DNA from: Halomonas sp.
Lineage (GTDB): Bacteria; Pseudomonadota; Gammaproteobacteria; Pseudomonadales; Halomonadaceae
NCBI GenBank assembly: GCA_018401555.1
Contig: JAGYKP010000097.1
Span: forward strand, 1 to 64,000
DNA: 64,000 nt
Direction: 5' to 3'
Every line of letters starts with the position of its first letter. Position 1 is the first letter of the stretch. The notes beneath the pieces were generated by a model that did no database searches, had not been told where the DNA came from, and saw only the letters and a list, made by a program, of their open reading frames with translations. Of the stretch, positions 1-10,600 are shown in pieces. The translations under genes and the position numbers were made by a program.

Positions 1-57
1 TAAAAACAACGATCCAGTCCCTCCTTCATGGCAAATCAACAACAAGAGGCTAAGCAG

Positions 58-180
58 ATGAATTCCTGGGTATTGACCACTTTTCTTATATTGACATGCT
101 ATATGTTAATTCACTCCGGGGCCGCCTATCTCCGCAGGGAGCTGAAGAGGAAGTCGGCGGCTCATCAGGTGAGGAAGTGA
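58..180 (+). CDS. Small single-span membrane protein upstream of the symporter (40 aa)
   Basis: A 40-residue ORF begins at the ATG at 58, eight bases after an AAGAGG ribosome-binding site (44-49), and stops at 178-180. The symporter ATG follows two bases later, so the two are probably translationally coupled. The product has a hydrophobic N-terminal half (residues about 4-24, one membrane span) and a strongly basic tail (RRELKRK). Small membrane partners encoded just before SSS symporters are known in other systems, and this may be one, but I do not recognise the family. The only evidence is its clean start signal, composition and position. Confidence 0.6.
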   Translation: MNSWVLTTFLILTCYMLIHSGAAYLRRELKRKSAAHQVRK

Positions 181-182
181 CC

Positions 183-1640
183 ATGGATGCCTACAAGATG
201 TTCAACTGGGGACTGTTGATCCTCACCTTCGGCCTGCTGATCTACCTCGGCTTCCTCTCCTCGAAATACATGAACAAGAGCGACGAAGGGGGATTTCTGG
301 TCGCGGGGCGTTCGCTGGGTGCCTTCGTTGCTGCGGGTACCATCGTCGCGACCGGTTTCAGCGGCTGGGGCTTCATGGGATCCCCTGGTGTGACCTACCA
401 GTTCGGTGCGATCGAGGTGCTGGGCAACTTCTTCTTCGCCCCGGCAATGATGATCGCGGTGCTCTACTTCGCGCGATTCCTGCAGCGCCGGGCAATCGAG
501 ATGGGCAGCAACACCATTCCCGAGTATATCGCCCAGAGCCATGGCGGCGGCGCCATGGGGCGGGTGCTGCAGGGGGTGGCGGGGTTCATCACCATCCTGC
601 TTCTGCTGGTCTTCCTGACCAGCCAGATCAAGGCGGTGGGTCTCCTGGGTGCCAGCTGGCTGGGCATCGAGCTCAACCAGAGCGCCTTCCTGATGGTATC
701 GGTGATCATCATCTATACCATGCTGGGTGGCCTGGCCGCGGTGGCCTGGACCGATACGGTGATGGTCTGCGGCATGGCTCTGGCGGCCGTGATCATCATG
801 ATCCAGATCTTTACCTCGGTGGATCTCGGGACCTGGGAGACTTCCCTCAACGCCATCGACCCGGAGTTGCTCAACCCCACCACCGGGGCCCACTACGGTG
901 ACTCCATCGGCACCGTCTTCCTGGTGCTGCCCTACGCCTTCCTGTTCGCCGCGGTACTTCCCTACATGGCGATCCGTTTCCTTGCCATGAAGCCCGACGT
1001 CAAGCTGCACAAGGTGGGGGTCTATGTGGCGATACTGGGGGCGCTGCTGAGCCTGATTCCCATCGCCGGCCTCTACGTGCGGATGCAGGTACCGGACCTG
1101 GCCGACCCCGACATGGCGATGCCGGTCTACCTGGAGCAGTTCATGCACCCGGCCATCCAGGGGATCATCACGCTGTTCATCATCTTCGCCATGAAGTCCA
1201 CGGCCAACTCACTGCTGCACACCGTGGCTTCGGCGACGTCCCATGACCTGCGACTGTCGTTGTTCGGCCCGGTGGCCAGTGAGCGAGTGGCCCTCATGAT
1301 CAACCGTCTGGCGGTGGTAGTGCTGGGCGTGGTGGCCCTGCTGATGATGCTCTACGCCCCGCCCTTCATGCTCTCCTGGCTGGGTATCCTGGGCTCCGGA
1401 ACCCTGCTGGCCAGCATGATCGGGCCGGTGTTCATCTCTACCTTCTGGCAGGGCAGCGGCTGGGGTGCGCTAACCGCGATGCTGGTAGGCTTCCTCACCA
1501 GCGGCTACATGATGCTGTTCGCCGATGTGGGCTGGCTGATCGGGCCCCTGACCGGCTGCGTCGTTTCCTCGACCTGCTACGTGGGAGTATCGCTGATGAC
1601 TCGGCGGCGACATTACCAACAACGGCTCGCTCGTCGATGA
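183..1640 (+). CDS. Sodium:solute symporter (SSS family) permease
   Basis: An integral membrane carrier of about 485 residues with some 12-13 hydrophobic spans and the glycine-rich N-terminal core of SSS/SLC5 proteins (VAGRSLGAF, ATGFSGWGF). These couple solute uptake to Na+ entry. I chose the ATG at 183 because GAGGAA at 171-176 is a good ribosome-binding site and the conserved family sequence starts here; the open frame runs further upstream without support. It overlaps nothing, follows the small membrane ORF by two bases and ends 13 bases before a strong terminator. The neighbouring sarcosine genes suggest an amino acid or N-methyl amine as substrate, but the sequence does not show which. 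Confidence 0.85.
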   Translation: MDAYKMFNWGLLILTFGLLIYLGFLSSKYMNKSDEGGFLVAGRSLGAFVAAGTIVATGFSGWGFMGSPGVTYQFGAIEVLGNFFFAPAMMIAVLYFARFLQRRAIEMGSNTIPEYIAQSHGGGAMGRVLQGVAGFITILLLLVFLTSQIKAVGLLGASWLGIELNQSAFLMVSVIIIYTMLGGLAAVAWTDTVMVCGMALAAVIIMIQIFTSVDLGTWETSLNAIDPELLNPTTGAHYGDSIGTVFLVLPYAFLFAAVLPYMAIRFLAMKPDVKLHKVGVYVAILGALLSLIPIAGLYVRMQVPDLADPDMAMPVYLEQFMHPAIQGIITLFIIFAMKSTANSLLHTVASATSHDLRLSLFGPVASERVALMINRLAVVVLGVVALLMMLYAPPFMLSWLGILGSGTLLASMIGPVFISTFWQGSGWGALTAMLVGFLTSGYMMLFADVGWLIGPLTGCVVSSTCYVGVSLMTRRRHYQQRLARR

Positions 1641-1653
1641 AGGCCACGTTGAG

Positions 1654-1691
1654 AAGACCACGCCCGCAGACTCCTGCGGGCGTGGTCTTTT
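1654..1691 (+). terminator. Intrinsic terminator of the symporter unit
   Basis: A perfect 16-bp inverted repeat (AAGACCACGCCCGCAG at 1654-1669, its complement at 1674-1689) with loop ACTC runs into TTTT. It lies 13 bases after the symporter stop codon and separates it from the AraC regulator. Confidence 0.92.
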
Positions 1692-1801
1692 CCGGTGGTA
1701 GATCAGAACTTCCATGGCAGGCTGGATAAGCACCGATGGTGCCTGTGGCAGCTGCCGAGATAGGCTAGCCGTCAACTGAGCCTGAGATCTTTCCCGCCAA
1801 G

Positions 1802-2845
1802 ATGACAGATGTCACCAGGAGCGTGTTTCGAACGGAAGAACCCCTCGCGGTCGGTTTCGTCCTCCTGCACCGCTTCACGCTGCTTCCCTTCGCCGCCTTC
1901 GTCGACTGCCTGCGCCTGGCGGCCGATGAAGGCGACCGCAGTCGCCAGGTGCGCTGCCACTGGACCTTCATGACCAGCGCCGGTGAATCGGTACTATCCA
2001 GCAGTGGTGCCGCCATTTCTCCCTGCGAGCGGTTCCGGGATCCCGCCGAGTTCGACTATCTGGTGGTCGTCGGAGGCGTCCAGCAAGAGGGTGACCCGCG
2101 TGACACCGCGGCCCTGGCCTATCTTCGTCAGGTTGCCGCCGCCGGGGTACCGCTGGTGGGGCTGTGTACCGGAGTGTTCGCCCTGATCCAGGCGGGGCTG
2201 ATGAAGGGGCGGCGCTGCTGCGTCAGCTGGTACCACCATCGTGACATGGTGCAGCGCTTTCCCGACATCCAGCCGGTAGCCGACCGGCTGTTCGTCGATG
2301 ACGGGGATCGCCTCACCTGTGCCGGCGGCGCGGCGGCGGCCGACCTGGCGGCCTATCTGGTCGAGCGTCACCTGGGCAAGGCATGGGCCATGAAGAGCCT
2401 CAACATCATGCTTCTCGACGAGATGCGCGCGGGAACCCACCCCCAGCCTCAGCCGGTGGTGTTCGGCAAGATCGAGGACCGCCTGGTACGGCGCGCCATC
2501 GCCGTGCTCGAGCAGCACCTGGGAGAGGCGATCCCAATGGAGGTGCTGGCCGAGCGGGTCGGTACCTCGCGACGGCATCTGGAGCGTCGCTTCCGCGCCA
2601 CCCTGGGCGTCGGGCCCCAGAAATTCGCCAGAGACTTGCGACTGCGCTACGGCCTGTGGCTGCTGCATTACACCGGCAAGAGCATCACCGAGATCGGCGA
2701 GCGCTGTGGCTTCGCCGATACCGCCCACTTCTCGCGTCACTTCCGCAGCACCTTCGGCGTCTCTCCGTCGGAGATGCGCAAGAGTGCCGACTCGCCGGGC
2801 AGCGCTCCGGTCGACCCCTTCTTCCTGCATATCCACGACGCCTGA
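1802..2845 (+). CDS. AraC-family regulator with DJ-1/PfpI-like domain (GbdR/SouR type)
   Basis: A 347-residue regulator of the GlxA family. An N-terminal DJ-1/PfpI-like (class I amidotransferase-like) sensor domain (about residues 15-195, with the GLCTGVFAL elbow) precedes two AraC helix-turn-helix motifs (about 230-330; motif ITEIGERCGFADTAHFSRHF). In Pseudomonas, regulators of this build (GbdR, SouR) respond to betaine/dimethylglycine or sarcosine and switch on sox, glyA and sda genes. Its place at the head of the nhaC-glyA-sox cluster suggests the same job. I cannot separate GbdR from SouR by sequence. No clear ribosome-binding site precedes the ATG, but the family N-terminus fits this start. 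Confidence 0.85.
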   Translation: MTDVTRSVFRTEEPLAVGFVLLHRFTLLPFAAFVDCLRLAADEGDRSRQVRCHWTFMTSAGESVLSSSGAAISPCERFRDPAEFDYLVVVGGVQQEGDPRDTAALAYLRQVAAAGVPLVGLCTGVFALIQAGLMKGRRCCVSWYHHRDMVQRFPDIQPVADRLFVDDGDRLTCAGGAAAADLAAYLVERHLGKAWAMKSLNIMLLDEMRAGTHPQPQPVVFGKIEDRLVRRAIAVLEQHLGEAIPMEVLAERVGTSRRHLERRFRATLGVGPQKFARDLRLRYGLWLLHYTGKSITEIGERCGFADTAHFSRHFRSTFGVSPSEMRKSADSPGSAPVDPFFLHIHDA

Positions 2846-3047
2846 TGCCCGCCATGCCTGTACGACTAAAGGGGAATCCGGTTCCCCGGATCGCCCCGCT
2901 TACGCCTTTTCGGTGACTTCGTTCTCGGATCATGTCGCATACGTTCAATTATCTTGCCTCTCGGTTGGCTATTAATGGATAGCGGTGGCGGCCGTCGTGA
3001 TGCCTGCTGCTGGCCGCCGACAACAATAACCATCCGGAGAAGGCGAG

Positions 3048-4562
3048 ATGATGGACACAACCAAGCCCCGTATCGGGCTGCAATGGGCCCTGCTGCCTAT
3101 TCTTTTGACCTTTATCGTGCTGGGTATCCAGCTATTCGTGTTTGATACCTTTACCCCGCATGTCCCCTTGATCCTGGGGATCGGGTTTGCCGCTCTGGTC
3201 GGGCGCTGGAACGGCAGCACCTGGAAGGACATGGAGGAGGGCATGCTGCATGTGGTCAGCGTCGGTCTGCCGGCCATCGGTATCCTGATCCTGGTCGGCA
3301 TGCTGACCGGGGTGTGGATCGCCAGCGGCACGGTACCCACGCTGATCTACTTCGGCCTCGAACTGATCAGTCCCCAGCTCTTCCTGGCGGCGGCGGCCCT
3401 GCTGTGTGCCGTGGTGTCCGTGTCGCTCGGCACTTCCTGGGGCACCGTCGGCACGGTGGGTCTGGCCCTGATGGGGATCGGCGCCGGGTTCGACATCCCG
3501 GTCTACTGGACCGCCGGCGCCGTGGTCTCGGGCGCCTTCTTCGGCGACAAGGTATCCCCGCTGTCGGATACCACCAATCTGGCGCCAGCGGTCACCGGCG
3601 TGAATCTCTTCGATCATATTCGCAACCTGGCCCCCACCACCGTGCCCGCCATGCTGATCGCCCTGGTGATCTATCTGCTGGCCGGCTTCAGCCTGGTGGG
3701 TGACGAATCGGCCTCCCTCGTCCGGATCGCTTCCATCAACAACGGCCTGTCCGAACACTTCATGCTCTCCTGGTGGACGGTGCTGCCGGTCGTGCTGGTC
3801 ATCGGCATGGCCGTGATGCGCCTGCCGGCGATCCCGGTGCTGTTTGCCGGCGTCATCCTGGGTGGCCTGGCGGCCATGGGCTTCCAGGGGGCCGAGGTGA
3901 AGCACCTCTTCGCCTACGCCTTCTCCGGTTACGAGATCGCCACGGGGGTGGCGGAAATCGACGGGCTGCTCAATCGTGGCGGCATCCAGTCCATGACCTG
4001 GGTGATTACCCTGCTGCTGATAGCGCTCTCCTTCGGTGGCGTCCTGGAAAGCACGGGGTCCATGCGTGCGATCCTCGATGCGGTCGTCAGCCGCATCAAG
4101 AGCTTCGGCGGCCTGCAGACCTCGGCGATCGGCAGTTCCATGGTGACCAACGTGGTCGCCGGTGACCCCTACCTCTCCATCGCGCTGACGGGGCGCATGT
4201 TCGGGCCGGCCTATCGTGGCATGGGCTACTCGATGCTCAACCTGTCCCGTGCCACCGAGGAGGGCGGCACCCTGGTCTCCCCACTGGTGCCATGGAATGC
4301 CGGCGGCGCCGTGGTCATCACCTCGCTGGGACTCGGCGTCTACAGCGGAAATCCTGTCGACCTTCTCTACATCCCCCTCGCCTTCGCCTGCTGGCTCTCT
4401 CCCCTGATCGGCATCCTCTACGGATGGACCGGATGGTTCTCTCCCCTGGCGAGTGATGAGGAGAAGCAGTCCTGGGCCGAGCAGGGGGAGGAGGTCATGG
4501 AATTCGACACCTGGGGCAAGCAGAGCGAGCGCTTCAACGCGGACATTTACCGGGTCAACTGA
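3048..4562 (+). CDS. nhaC: Na+/H+ antiporter, NhaC family
   Basis: A 504-residue polytopic inner-membrane protein with about 11-12 spans. The NhaC signature is present near residue 165 (GAFFGDKVSPLSDTTNLA). The family exchanges cytoplasmic Na+ for H+, or in some members other cation/solute pairs. GGAGAAGG at 3036-3043 lies four bases from the ATG at 3048 and seven from a second ATG at 3051, so initiation at 3051 is equally possible. It sits between the AraC regulator and glyA. That suggests it belongs to the same regulon and may offset the Na+ load from substrate symport, though it could itself carry an organic substrate. Confidence 0.85.
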   Translation: MMDTTKPRIGLQWALLPILLTFIVLGIQLFVFDTFTPHVPLILGIGFAALVGRWNGSTWKDMEEGMLHVVSVGLPAIGILILVGMLTGVWIASGTVPTLIYFGLELISPQLFLAAAALLCAVVSVSLGTSWGTVGTVGLALMGIGAGFDIPVYWTAGAVVSGAFFGDKVSPLSDTTNLAPAVTGVNLFDHIRNLAPTTVPAMLIALVIYLLAGFSLVGDESASLVRIASINNGLSEHFMLSWWTVLPVVLVIGMAVMRLPAIPVLFAGVILGGLAAMGFQGAEVKHLFAYAFSGYEIATGVAEIDGLLNRGGIQSMTWVITLLLIALSFGGVLESTGSMRAILDAVVSRIKSFGGLQTSAIGSSMVTNVVAGDPYLSIALTGRMFGPAYRGMGYSMLNLSRATEEGGTLVSPLVPWNAGGAVVITSLGLGVYSGNPVDLLYIPLAFACWLSPLIGILYGWTGWFSPLASDEEKQSWAEQGEEVMEFDTWGKQSERFNADIYRVN

Positions 4563-4584
4563 GCGCCTTATCCGGACATTGGGA

Positions 4585-4640
4585 TTTCAAATTTTCCCCA
4601 TGACAGGCGTACCGATAGATTCCGGTCATGGGGTTTGAAA
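4585..4640 (+). promoter_or_regulatory. Long inverted repeat in the nhaC-glyA spacer
   Basis: Between nhaC (stop 4562) and glyA (start 4675) lies a two-part inverted repeat. TTTCAAA (4585-4591) pairs with TTTGAAA (4634-4640), and CCCCATGAC (4596-4604) pairs with GTCATGGGG (4625-4633). A four-base TTTT bulge is on the left and a 20-base loop in the centre. There is no U-tract, so it is not a standard terminator. It could be an operator for the neighbouring AraC regulator, an RNA leader structure or an mRNA-stabilising hairpin. It does not resemble the glycine riboswitch. Confidence 0.5.
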
Positions 4641-4674
4641 AACGAACAATGAGCGACAACAACAGGAGAAACTC

Positions 4675-5976
4675 ATGAACCACGCCTCTCTCACCAGCTA
4701 CGACTCCCAGATCGCCGCCGCCATCGCCGACGAAGTGGCCCGCCAGGAGGCCCACGTCGAGCTGATCGCCTCCGAGAACTATGCCAGCCGTGCGGTGATG
4801 GAGGCCCAGGGCACCCAGCTCACCAACAAGTACGCCGAGGGCTACCCGGGCAAGCGCTACTACGGCGGCTGCGAGCACGTCGACGTGGTGGAGCAACTGG
4901 CCATCGAGCGCGCCTGCGACCTGTTCGGTGCCGACTACGCCAACGTCCAGCCCCACTCCGGCGCCCAGGCCAACGCCGCGGCCTTCATGGCCCTGGTCAA
5001 GCCCGGCGATACCGTGCTGGGGATGAGCCTGGCCCACGGTGGCCACCTGACCCATGGGGCGGCGCCAAACTTCTCCGGCAAGCACTACCACGCCGTGCAG
5101 TACGGCCTGAACCCGGAGACTGGCGAGATCGACTACGCCGAGGTCGAGCGTCTGGCGAAGAGCCACAAGCCGAAGATGATCATCGCCGGCTTCTCCGCCT
5201 ATGCCCGCGTCGTCGACTGGCGGCGTTTCCGCACCATCGCCGACGAGGTAGGCGCCTGGCTGATGGTCGACATGGCCCATGTGGCAGGCCTGGTCGCCGC
5301 CGGCCACTATCCGAGCCCGCTGCCCCACGCCCACGTGGTCACCACCACCACCCACAAGACCCTGCGCGGCCCGCGCGGCGGCCTGATCCTCTCCGCCACC
5401 GGCGATGCCGATCTCTACAAGAAGCTCAACGGCGCGGTCTTCCCCGGCCAGCAGGGCGGTCCGCTGATGCATGTCATCGCCGCCAAGGCGGTGGCCTTCA
5501 AGGAGGCCATGAGCCAGGAGTTCGTGCAGTACCAGCGGTGTGTCATCGACAACGCCCGCGCCATGGCCGGGGTCTTCCTGGAGCGTGGCTATGACGTCGT
5601 CTCCGGCGGTACCGACGACCACCTCTTCCTGGTCTCGCTGATCAAGCAGGGGGTCACCGGCAAGGACGCCGATGCGGCGCTCGGCCGCGCCCATATCACC
5701 GTCAACAAGAACGCCGTGCCCAACGACCCGCAGAGCCCCTTCGTCACCTCCGGCCTGCGCATCGGCACCCCGGCGGTCACCACCCGCGGCTTCGACGAGG
5801 CGGAGTGCAGCGACCTGGCGGGCTGGATCTGCGACATCCTCGATGTGCTGGCCGAGCAGGGCAACACCGACGCCGTGGAGGCCGAGGTGCGCGAGAAGGT
5901 CGCCGCCCTCTGCGAGCGCCATCCGGTATACGGCGATGCCGCCCCGGCTGCGGTACGCGAAACCGCTACCGCCTGA
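4675..5976 (+). CDS. glyA: Serine hydroxymethyltransferase
   Basis: Pyridoxal-phosphate enzyme (433 aa) that interconverts serine plus tetrahydrofolate with glycine plus 5,10-methylene-THF in the cytoplasm. The PLP lysine is in [14 protein letters not shown] (K228), and [14 protein letters not shown] and the YGGCEHVD loop are intact. AGGAG at 4664-4668 supports the start. It leads the soxBDAG genes. Sarcosine oxidase releases glycine and methylene-THF, and this enzyme joins them into serine, which the dehydratase at 12.4 kb removes. It is probably a dedicated catabolic copy (like glyA1 of Pseudomonas), with a housekeeping copy elsewhere. Confidence 0.97.
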   Translation: MNHASLTSYDSQIAAAIADEVARQEAHVELIASENYASRAVMEAQGTQLTNKYAEGYPGKRYYGGCEHVDVVEQLAIERACDLFGADYANVQPHSGAQANAAAFMALVKPGDTVLGMSLAHGGHLTHGAAPNFSGKHYHAVQYGLNPETGEIDYAEVERLAKSHKPKMIIAGFSAYARVVDWRRFRTIADEVGAWLMVDMAHVAGLVAAGHYPSPLPHAHVVTTTTHKTLRGPRGGLILSATGDADLYKKLNGAVFPGQQGGPLMHVIAAKAVAFKEAMSQEFVQYQRCVIDNARAMAGVFLERGYDVVSGGTDDHLFLVSLIKQGVTGKDADAALGRAHITVNKNAVPNDPQSPFVTSGLRIGTPAVTTRGFDEAECSDLAGWICDILDVLAEQGNTDAVEAEVREKVAALCERHPVYGDAAPAAVRETATA

Positions 5977-6026
5977 ACCCGTAAAGGATCGGCCTCGCCA
6001 GGCGGGGCCGGCCGAGGAGGAACAAG

Positions 6027-7277
6027 ATGCAACGCTATTCAGGCTTCGGGCTGGCGAAACATGCGCTCAGCCACCACGAGAACTGGCAGCGCCAGTGGCG
6101 CAACCCCACGCCCAAGAAGCAGTACGACGTGATCGTCGTCGGCGGCGGCGGCCACGGCCTGGCCACCGCCTACTATCTGGCCAAGAACCACGGCATCACC
6201 AACGTGGCAGTGCTGGAGAAGGGCTGGCTGGGGGGCGGCAATACCGCGCGCAACACCACCATCGTGCGCTCCAACTATCTGTGGGACGAGGCGGCACGTC
6301 TCTATGACCACTCGCTGGATCTGTGGAAGGGGCTGTCCCAGGACCTCAACTACAACGTGATGTTCTCCCAGCGTGGCGTTATGAACCTGGGGCACACCCT
6401 GCAGGACATGCGTGACATCCAGCGTCGAGTGCATGCCAACCGGCTGAACGGTGTCGACAGTGAGGTGATCTATCCCGACCAGATCAAGGAGATCGTGCCG
6501 GTCATCGACACCTCCAAGCGTGCCCGCTATCCGATCCTCGGTGCCTCCTGGCAGAAGAGCGCCGGCGTCGCGCGCCACGATGCGGTGGCCTGGGGCTACG
6601 CCCGAGCGGCGGACGCCCTGGGGGTGGATATCCTGCAGAACACCGAGGTCACCGGCTTCAAGATTCGCGATGGCCAGGTGTATGGCGTGCATACCAATCG
6701 CGGCGATATCGAATCCAAGACCATCGGCTGTGTCACGGCGGGTAATTCCGGCGTGGTGGCCAGGATGGCCGGCCTCACGCTGCCGCTGGAGTCCCACCCG
6801 CTGCAGGCGCTGGTCTCCGAGCCGCTCAAGCCGGTTCTCGACACCGTGGTGATGTCCAACCACGTGCATGGCTATATCAGCCAGACCGACAAGGGTGACC
6901 TGGTCATCGGCGCCGGTATCGACGGTTACCTGGGCTACGGCCAGCGCGGTAGCTACTCCACCGTGGAGCATACCCTGCAGGCCATCGTCGAGATGTTCCC
7001 GGTCTTCTCGCGGGTGCGCATGAACCGTCAGTGGGGCGGCATCGTCGACACCTGTGCAGATGCCTGTCCGATCCTCTCCAAGACCAAGGTCAAGGGGCTG
7101 TTCTTCAACTGCGGCTGGGGCACCGGTGGCTTCAAGGCGACACCCGGCTCCGGGCATGTGTTCGCGGCGAGCCTCGCCAAGGGCGAGATGCACCCCATCG
7201 CTGCGCCGTTCTCCATCGACCGCTTCAACACCGGTGCCCTGATCGATGAACATGGCGCCGCCGGCGTCGCGCACTAA
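6027..7277 (+). CDS. soxB: Sarcosine oxidase beta subunit (heterotetrameric)
   Basis: A 416-residue DAO-fold flavoprotein subunit. It has an ADP-binding GGGGHG loop (39-44), the [11 protein letters not shown] segment, and a histidine in VARHDAV (H184) that corresponds to the covalent FMN attachment site of known SoxB proteins. It carries the sarcosine site and passes electrons through FMN to O2. The complex makes glycine, H2O2 and methylene-THF (formaldehyde without folate). AGGAGG precedes the ATG at 6027. It is 50 bases after glyA and 11 before soxD, in the usual soxBDAG order. The reading frame is intact. Confidence 0.97.
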   Translation: MQRYSGFGLAKHALSHHENWQRQWRNPTPKKQYDVIVVGGGGHGLATAYYLAKNHGITNVAVLEKGWLGGGNTARNTTIVRSNYLWDEAARLYDHSLDLWKGLSQDLNYNVMFSQRGVMNLGHTLQDMRDIQRRVHANRLNGVDSEVIYPDQIKEIVPVIDTSKRARYPILGASWQKSAGVARHDAVAWGYARAADALGVDILQNTEVTGFKIRDGQVYGVHTNRGDIESKTIGCVTAGNSGVVARMAGLTLPLESHPLQALVSEPLKPVLDTVVMSNHVHGYISQTDKGDLVIGAGIDGYLGYGQRGSYSTVEHTLQAIVEMFPVFSRVRMNRQWGGIVDTCADACPILSKTKVKGLFFNCGWGTGGFKATPGSGHVFAASLAKGEMHPIAAPFSIDRFNTGALIDEHGAAGVAH

Positions 7278-7288
7278 GGAGAAATACG

Positions 7289-7663
7289 ATGTTCTATATC
7301 CATTGCCCTTATTGCGACGAATACCGTGATGAAGAGGAGTTCCATCCCAAGGGCCAGGCGCATATCGCCCGTCCCGAGGATCCCGAGGCCTGCACCGATG
7401 AGCAGTGGGGTGCTTACCTGTTCTTCCGCGATAATCCCCGTGGTATCCACCATGAGCTGTGGGTGCATGCGATCGGTTGCCGCAAGTTCTTCAACATCAC
7501 CCGCAACTCGGCGAGCTACGAGATCCTCGAGACCTACCGAATGGGTGAGCAGCCTCACTTCAGCGCCGAGCACCCCGAGGGCAAGCCAGCCGAGCAGGGG
7601 GCTACCGTGAGCGTCGCCGACGAGGCGGGAATGGTCGCAGGTCAGGAAGGAGTCAAGGCATGA
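7289..7663 (+). CDS. soxD: Sarcosine oxidase delta subunit (zinc-binding)
   Basis: A small cytoplasmic subunit (124 aa) of heterotetrameric sarcosine oxidase. The zinc ligands are visible: C6 and C9 in HCPYC, then H60 and C64 in WVHAIGC. The sequence RDNPRGIHHELWVH is the family core. The C-terminal 30 residues are a variable acidic tail. The soxA ATG at 7660 overlaps its stop codon (ATGA), giving translational coupling. Confidence 0.96.
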   Translation: MFYIHCPYCDEYRDEEEFHPKGQAHIARPEDPEACTDEQWGAYLFFRDNPRGIHHELWVHAIGCRKFFNITRNSASYEILETYRMGEQPHFSAEHPEGKPAEQGATVSVADEAGMVAGQEGVKA

Positions 7664-10600
7664 GTCAGGTCAATCGTCTTCGCGAGGGTGCACGCATCGA
7701 TCGCTCCCGTACCCTGAGCTTCACCTTCAACGGCAAGCGTTATCAGGGGCATGCCGGCGATACCCTGGCCTCGGCACTGCTGGCCAACGGGGTAGATGTC
7801 GTCAACCGCAGCTTCAAGTACTCGCGGCCCCGGGGCATCGTCGCCGCCGGCGCCGAGGAGCCCAATGCGCTGGTCCAGCTGGGCAGCACCGAGGCGGCCC
7901 AGGTGCCCAACGTGCGTGCCACCCAGCAGGCGCTGTTCGAGGGCCTTACGGCGCAGAGCACCAACGGCTGGCCCAACGTGCAGCGTGATGTCATGAGCCT
8001 GGTCGGCAAGCTGGGCGGGCGCTTCATGCCGCCGGGTTTCTACTACAAGACCTTCATGGCTCCGGCCTCCATGTGGATGACCTACGAGAAGTACATCCGC
8101 AAGGGAGCGGGTCTGGGTCGCAGCCCGATGGAAAACGATCCCGACAGCTACGACCACCTCAACCAACATTGCGACCTGCTGGTAGTCGGCGCCGGCCCCA
8201 CGGGTCTGGCCGCCGCGCTGACAGCCGCCCGGGCGGGTGCCCGAGTGATCCTGTGCGATGAGCAGGAGGAGATGGGGGCTCGCTGCTCGACAGCCGCGAG
8301 CTGCTCGACGACCGTCCCGCCGCCCAGTGGGCCGAGCAGGTGATCAGCGAGCTGGCCGAGAACGACAATGTCACCCTGCTGCCGCGCACCACCGCCAATG
8401 GCTACCATGACCATCACTTCGTGACCCTGCATGAGCGGCGCACCGAGCACTTCGGCGAAACGGCGCCTACCATTGACGGCGTCCGTCCTACTCGCTCGCG
8501 CATGCACCGCGTGCGTGCCGGCCAGGTGCTGCTCGCCACCGGCGCCCATGAGCGTCCGTTGGTCTATGGCAACAATGATGTGCCGGGCAATCTGGTGGCC
8601 GGTGCGGTCTCCACCTATATCCGCCGCTACGGGGTGGTGCCGGGCAACAAGCTGGTGCTCTCCGTCAGCAACGACCACGCCTACCGCGCCGCCCTGGACT
8701 GGGATGAGGCCGGCCGCGAGGTGGTGGCCATCGTCGATGCGCGCCGCAACCCGGATGGCGAGCTGGTCGAGCAGGCTCGCGCCCGCGGCATTCGCATCAT
8801 CGAAGGCGCGGCGGTGCTCGAGGCCAAGGGCGACAAGCGCGTCAGCGGCGCCCGTGTGGCGACCATCGATGCCGCGGCATTCAAGGTCACCGGTCAGGCC
8901 GAGCTCCTGGAGTGCGACACCATCGCCAGCTCCGGCGGCTACAGCCCGGTGATCCACCTGGCCTCTCACACCGGTGCACGACCCACCTGGGACGATGAGA
9001 TCCTCGGTTTCGTGCCCAGCCTGGTGAAGGGGGTGCACGCCGCCGGCAGCCGCGTGGCGTGCATGACCTGGCCGGAGGCCCGGCCGATGGAGCGGCCAAG
9101 GCGTGCGAGGCCCTTGCCGCGCTGGGCAAGTCCGCCAGTGCCATCGAGCCGCCCCGGGCCGATGCCATCCGCGAAGGCCAGGCCTGTGCCTCTATCAGGT
9201 GCCCCACGAGAAGCCGACCCTGCGTGCGCCCAAGCAGTTCGTCGACATGCAGAACGACGTCACCGCGGCGGCCATCGAACTGGCCACTCGCGAGGGCTTC
9301 GAGTCCATCGAGCACGTCAAGCGCTACACCGCCATGGGCTTCGGCACCGACCAGGGCAAGCTCGGCAACATCAACGGCATGGCCATCGCCGCGCGCTGTC
9401 TCGGCAAGTCGATTCCCGAGGTGGGCACCACGGTGTTCCGGCCCAACTACACGCCGGTCACCTTCGGCGCCATCGTCGGACGTCACTGCCGCGAGCTGTT
9501 CGACCCCGAGCGCTACACCGCGCTGCACCAGTGGCATGTCGAGAACGGCGCCGAGTTCGAGGATGTCGGCCAGTGGAAGCGTCCCTGGTACTTCCCGCGC
9601 AAGGTCAACGGCAAGCTGGAGACCATGGATGAGGCGGTGGCCCGCGAGAGCCTGGCGGTGCGTACCGGCGTCGGCATCCTCGATGCCTCCACCCTGGGCA
9701 AGATCGATATCCAGGGACCGGACGCCCGGGAGTTCCTCGGTCGTGTCTACACCAACAAGTGGGCCAAGCTGGCGCCGGGCCGGGTGCGTTACGGCCTGAT
9801 GTGCAAGGACGACGGCATGCTGATGGACGACGGCACCACCAGCTGCCTGGGCGAGAACCACTTCCTGATGACCACCACCACCGGTGGGGCCGCCGGCGTG
9901 ATGGAGTGGCTGGAGCTGTGGCACCAGACCGAGTGGCCGGAGCTGCAGGTCTACTTCACCTCGGTCACCGATCACTGGGCGACCATGACCGTGACCGGCC
10001 CGGATGCGCGCAAGCTGCTGTCCGAGATCACCGATATCGATCTCGACAAGGAGCAGTTCAAGTTTATGGACTGGCGCAACGGCAAGGTGGCCGATGTCCC
10101 GGCGCGGGTGTTCCGCATCTCCTTCACCGGGGAGCTGGCCTACGAGATCAACGTCCAGGCCAACTACGCCATGCACGTCTGGAAGACCCTGTTCGAGCAC
10201 GGCAAGAAGTATGACCTGACGCCCTACGGCACCGAGACCATGCACGTGCTGCGTGCCGAGAAGGGGCTGATCATCGCCGGTCAGGATACCGACGGCTCGG
10301 TGACCCCCGAGGACCTGGGCATGTTCTGGGCGATCGGCTACGACAAGCCGTTCTCCTGGATCGGCAAGCGCGCCCTGACGCGTCCGGATACGGCGCGCAA
10401 GGACCGCAAGCAGTTCGTGGGGCTCAAGCCCGTCGACCCGAAGGTGGTGCTGGAAGAGGGCGCCCATATCGTCGTCGACAAGGACCAGCCCATCCCCATG
10501 GATATGCTGGGCCACGTGACCTCGAGCTATTACAGCCCGAACCTGGAGAGCGGCTTTGCCCTGGCAGTGATCAAAGGCGGCCGCGACCGCATGGGCGAGA

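Noticed and set aside
165..1148. Long antisense ORFs opposite real genes (also 4555-5922, 8887-10701 and others)
   Set aside because: They follow the GC-rich third positions of the sense gene, have His/Gln/Gly/Asp-rich low-complexity translations and no family resemblance.
2871..2887. Terminator after the first AraC gene
   Set aside because: GGGGAA/TTCCCC is only six pairs and has no T-tract, so I do not list it as a terminator.
4563..4674. Glycine riboswitch before glyA
   Set aside because: The conserved glycine aptamer sequence blocks are absent; only an inverted repeat is present.
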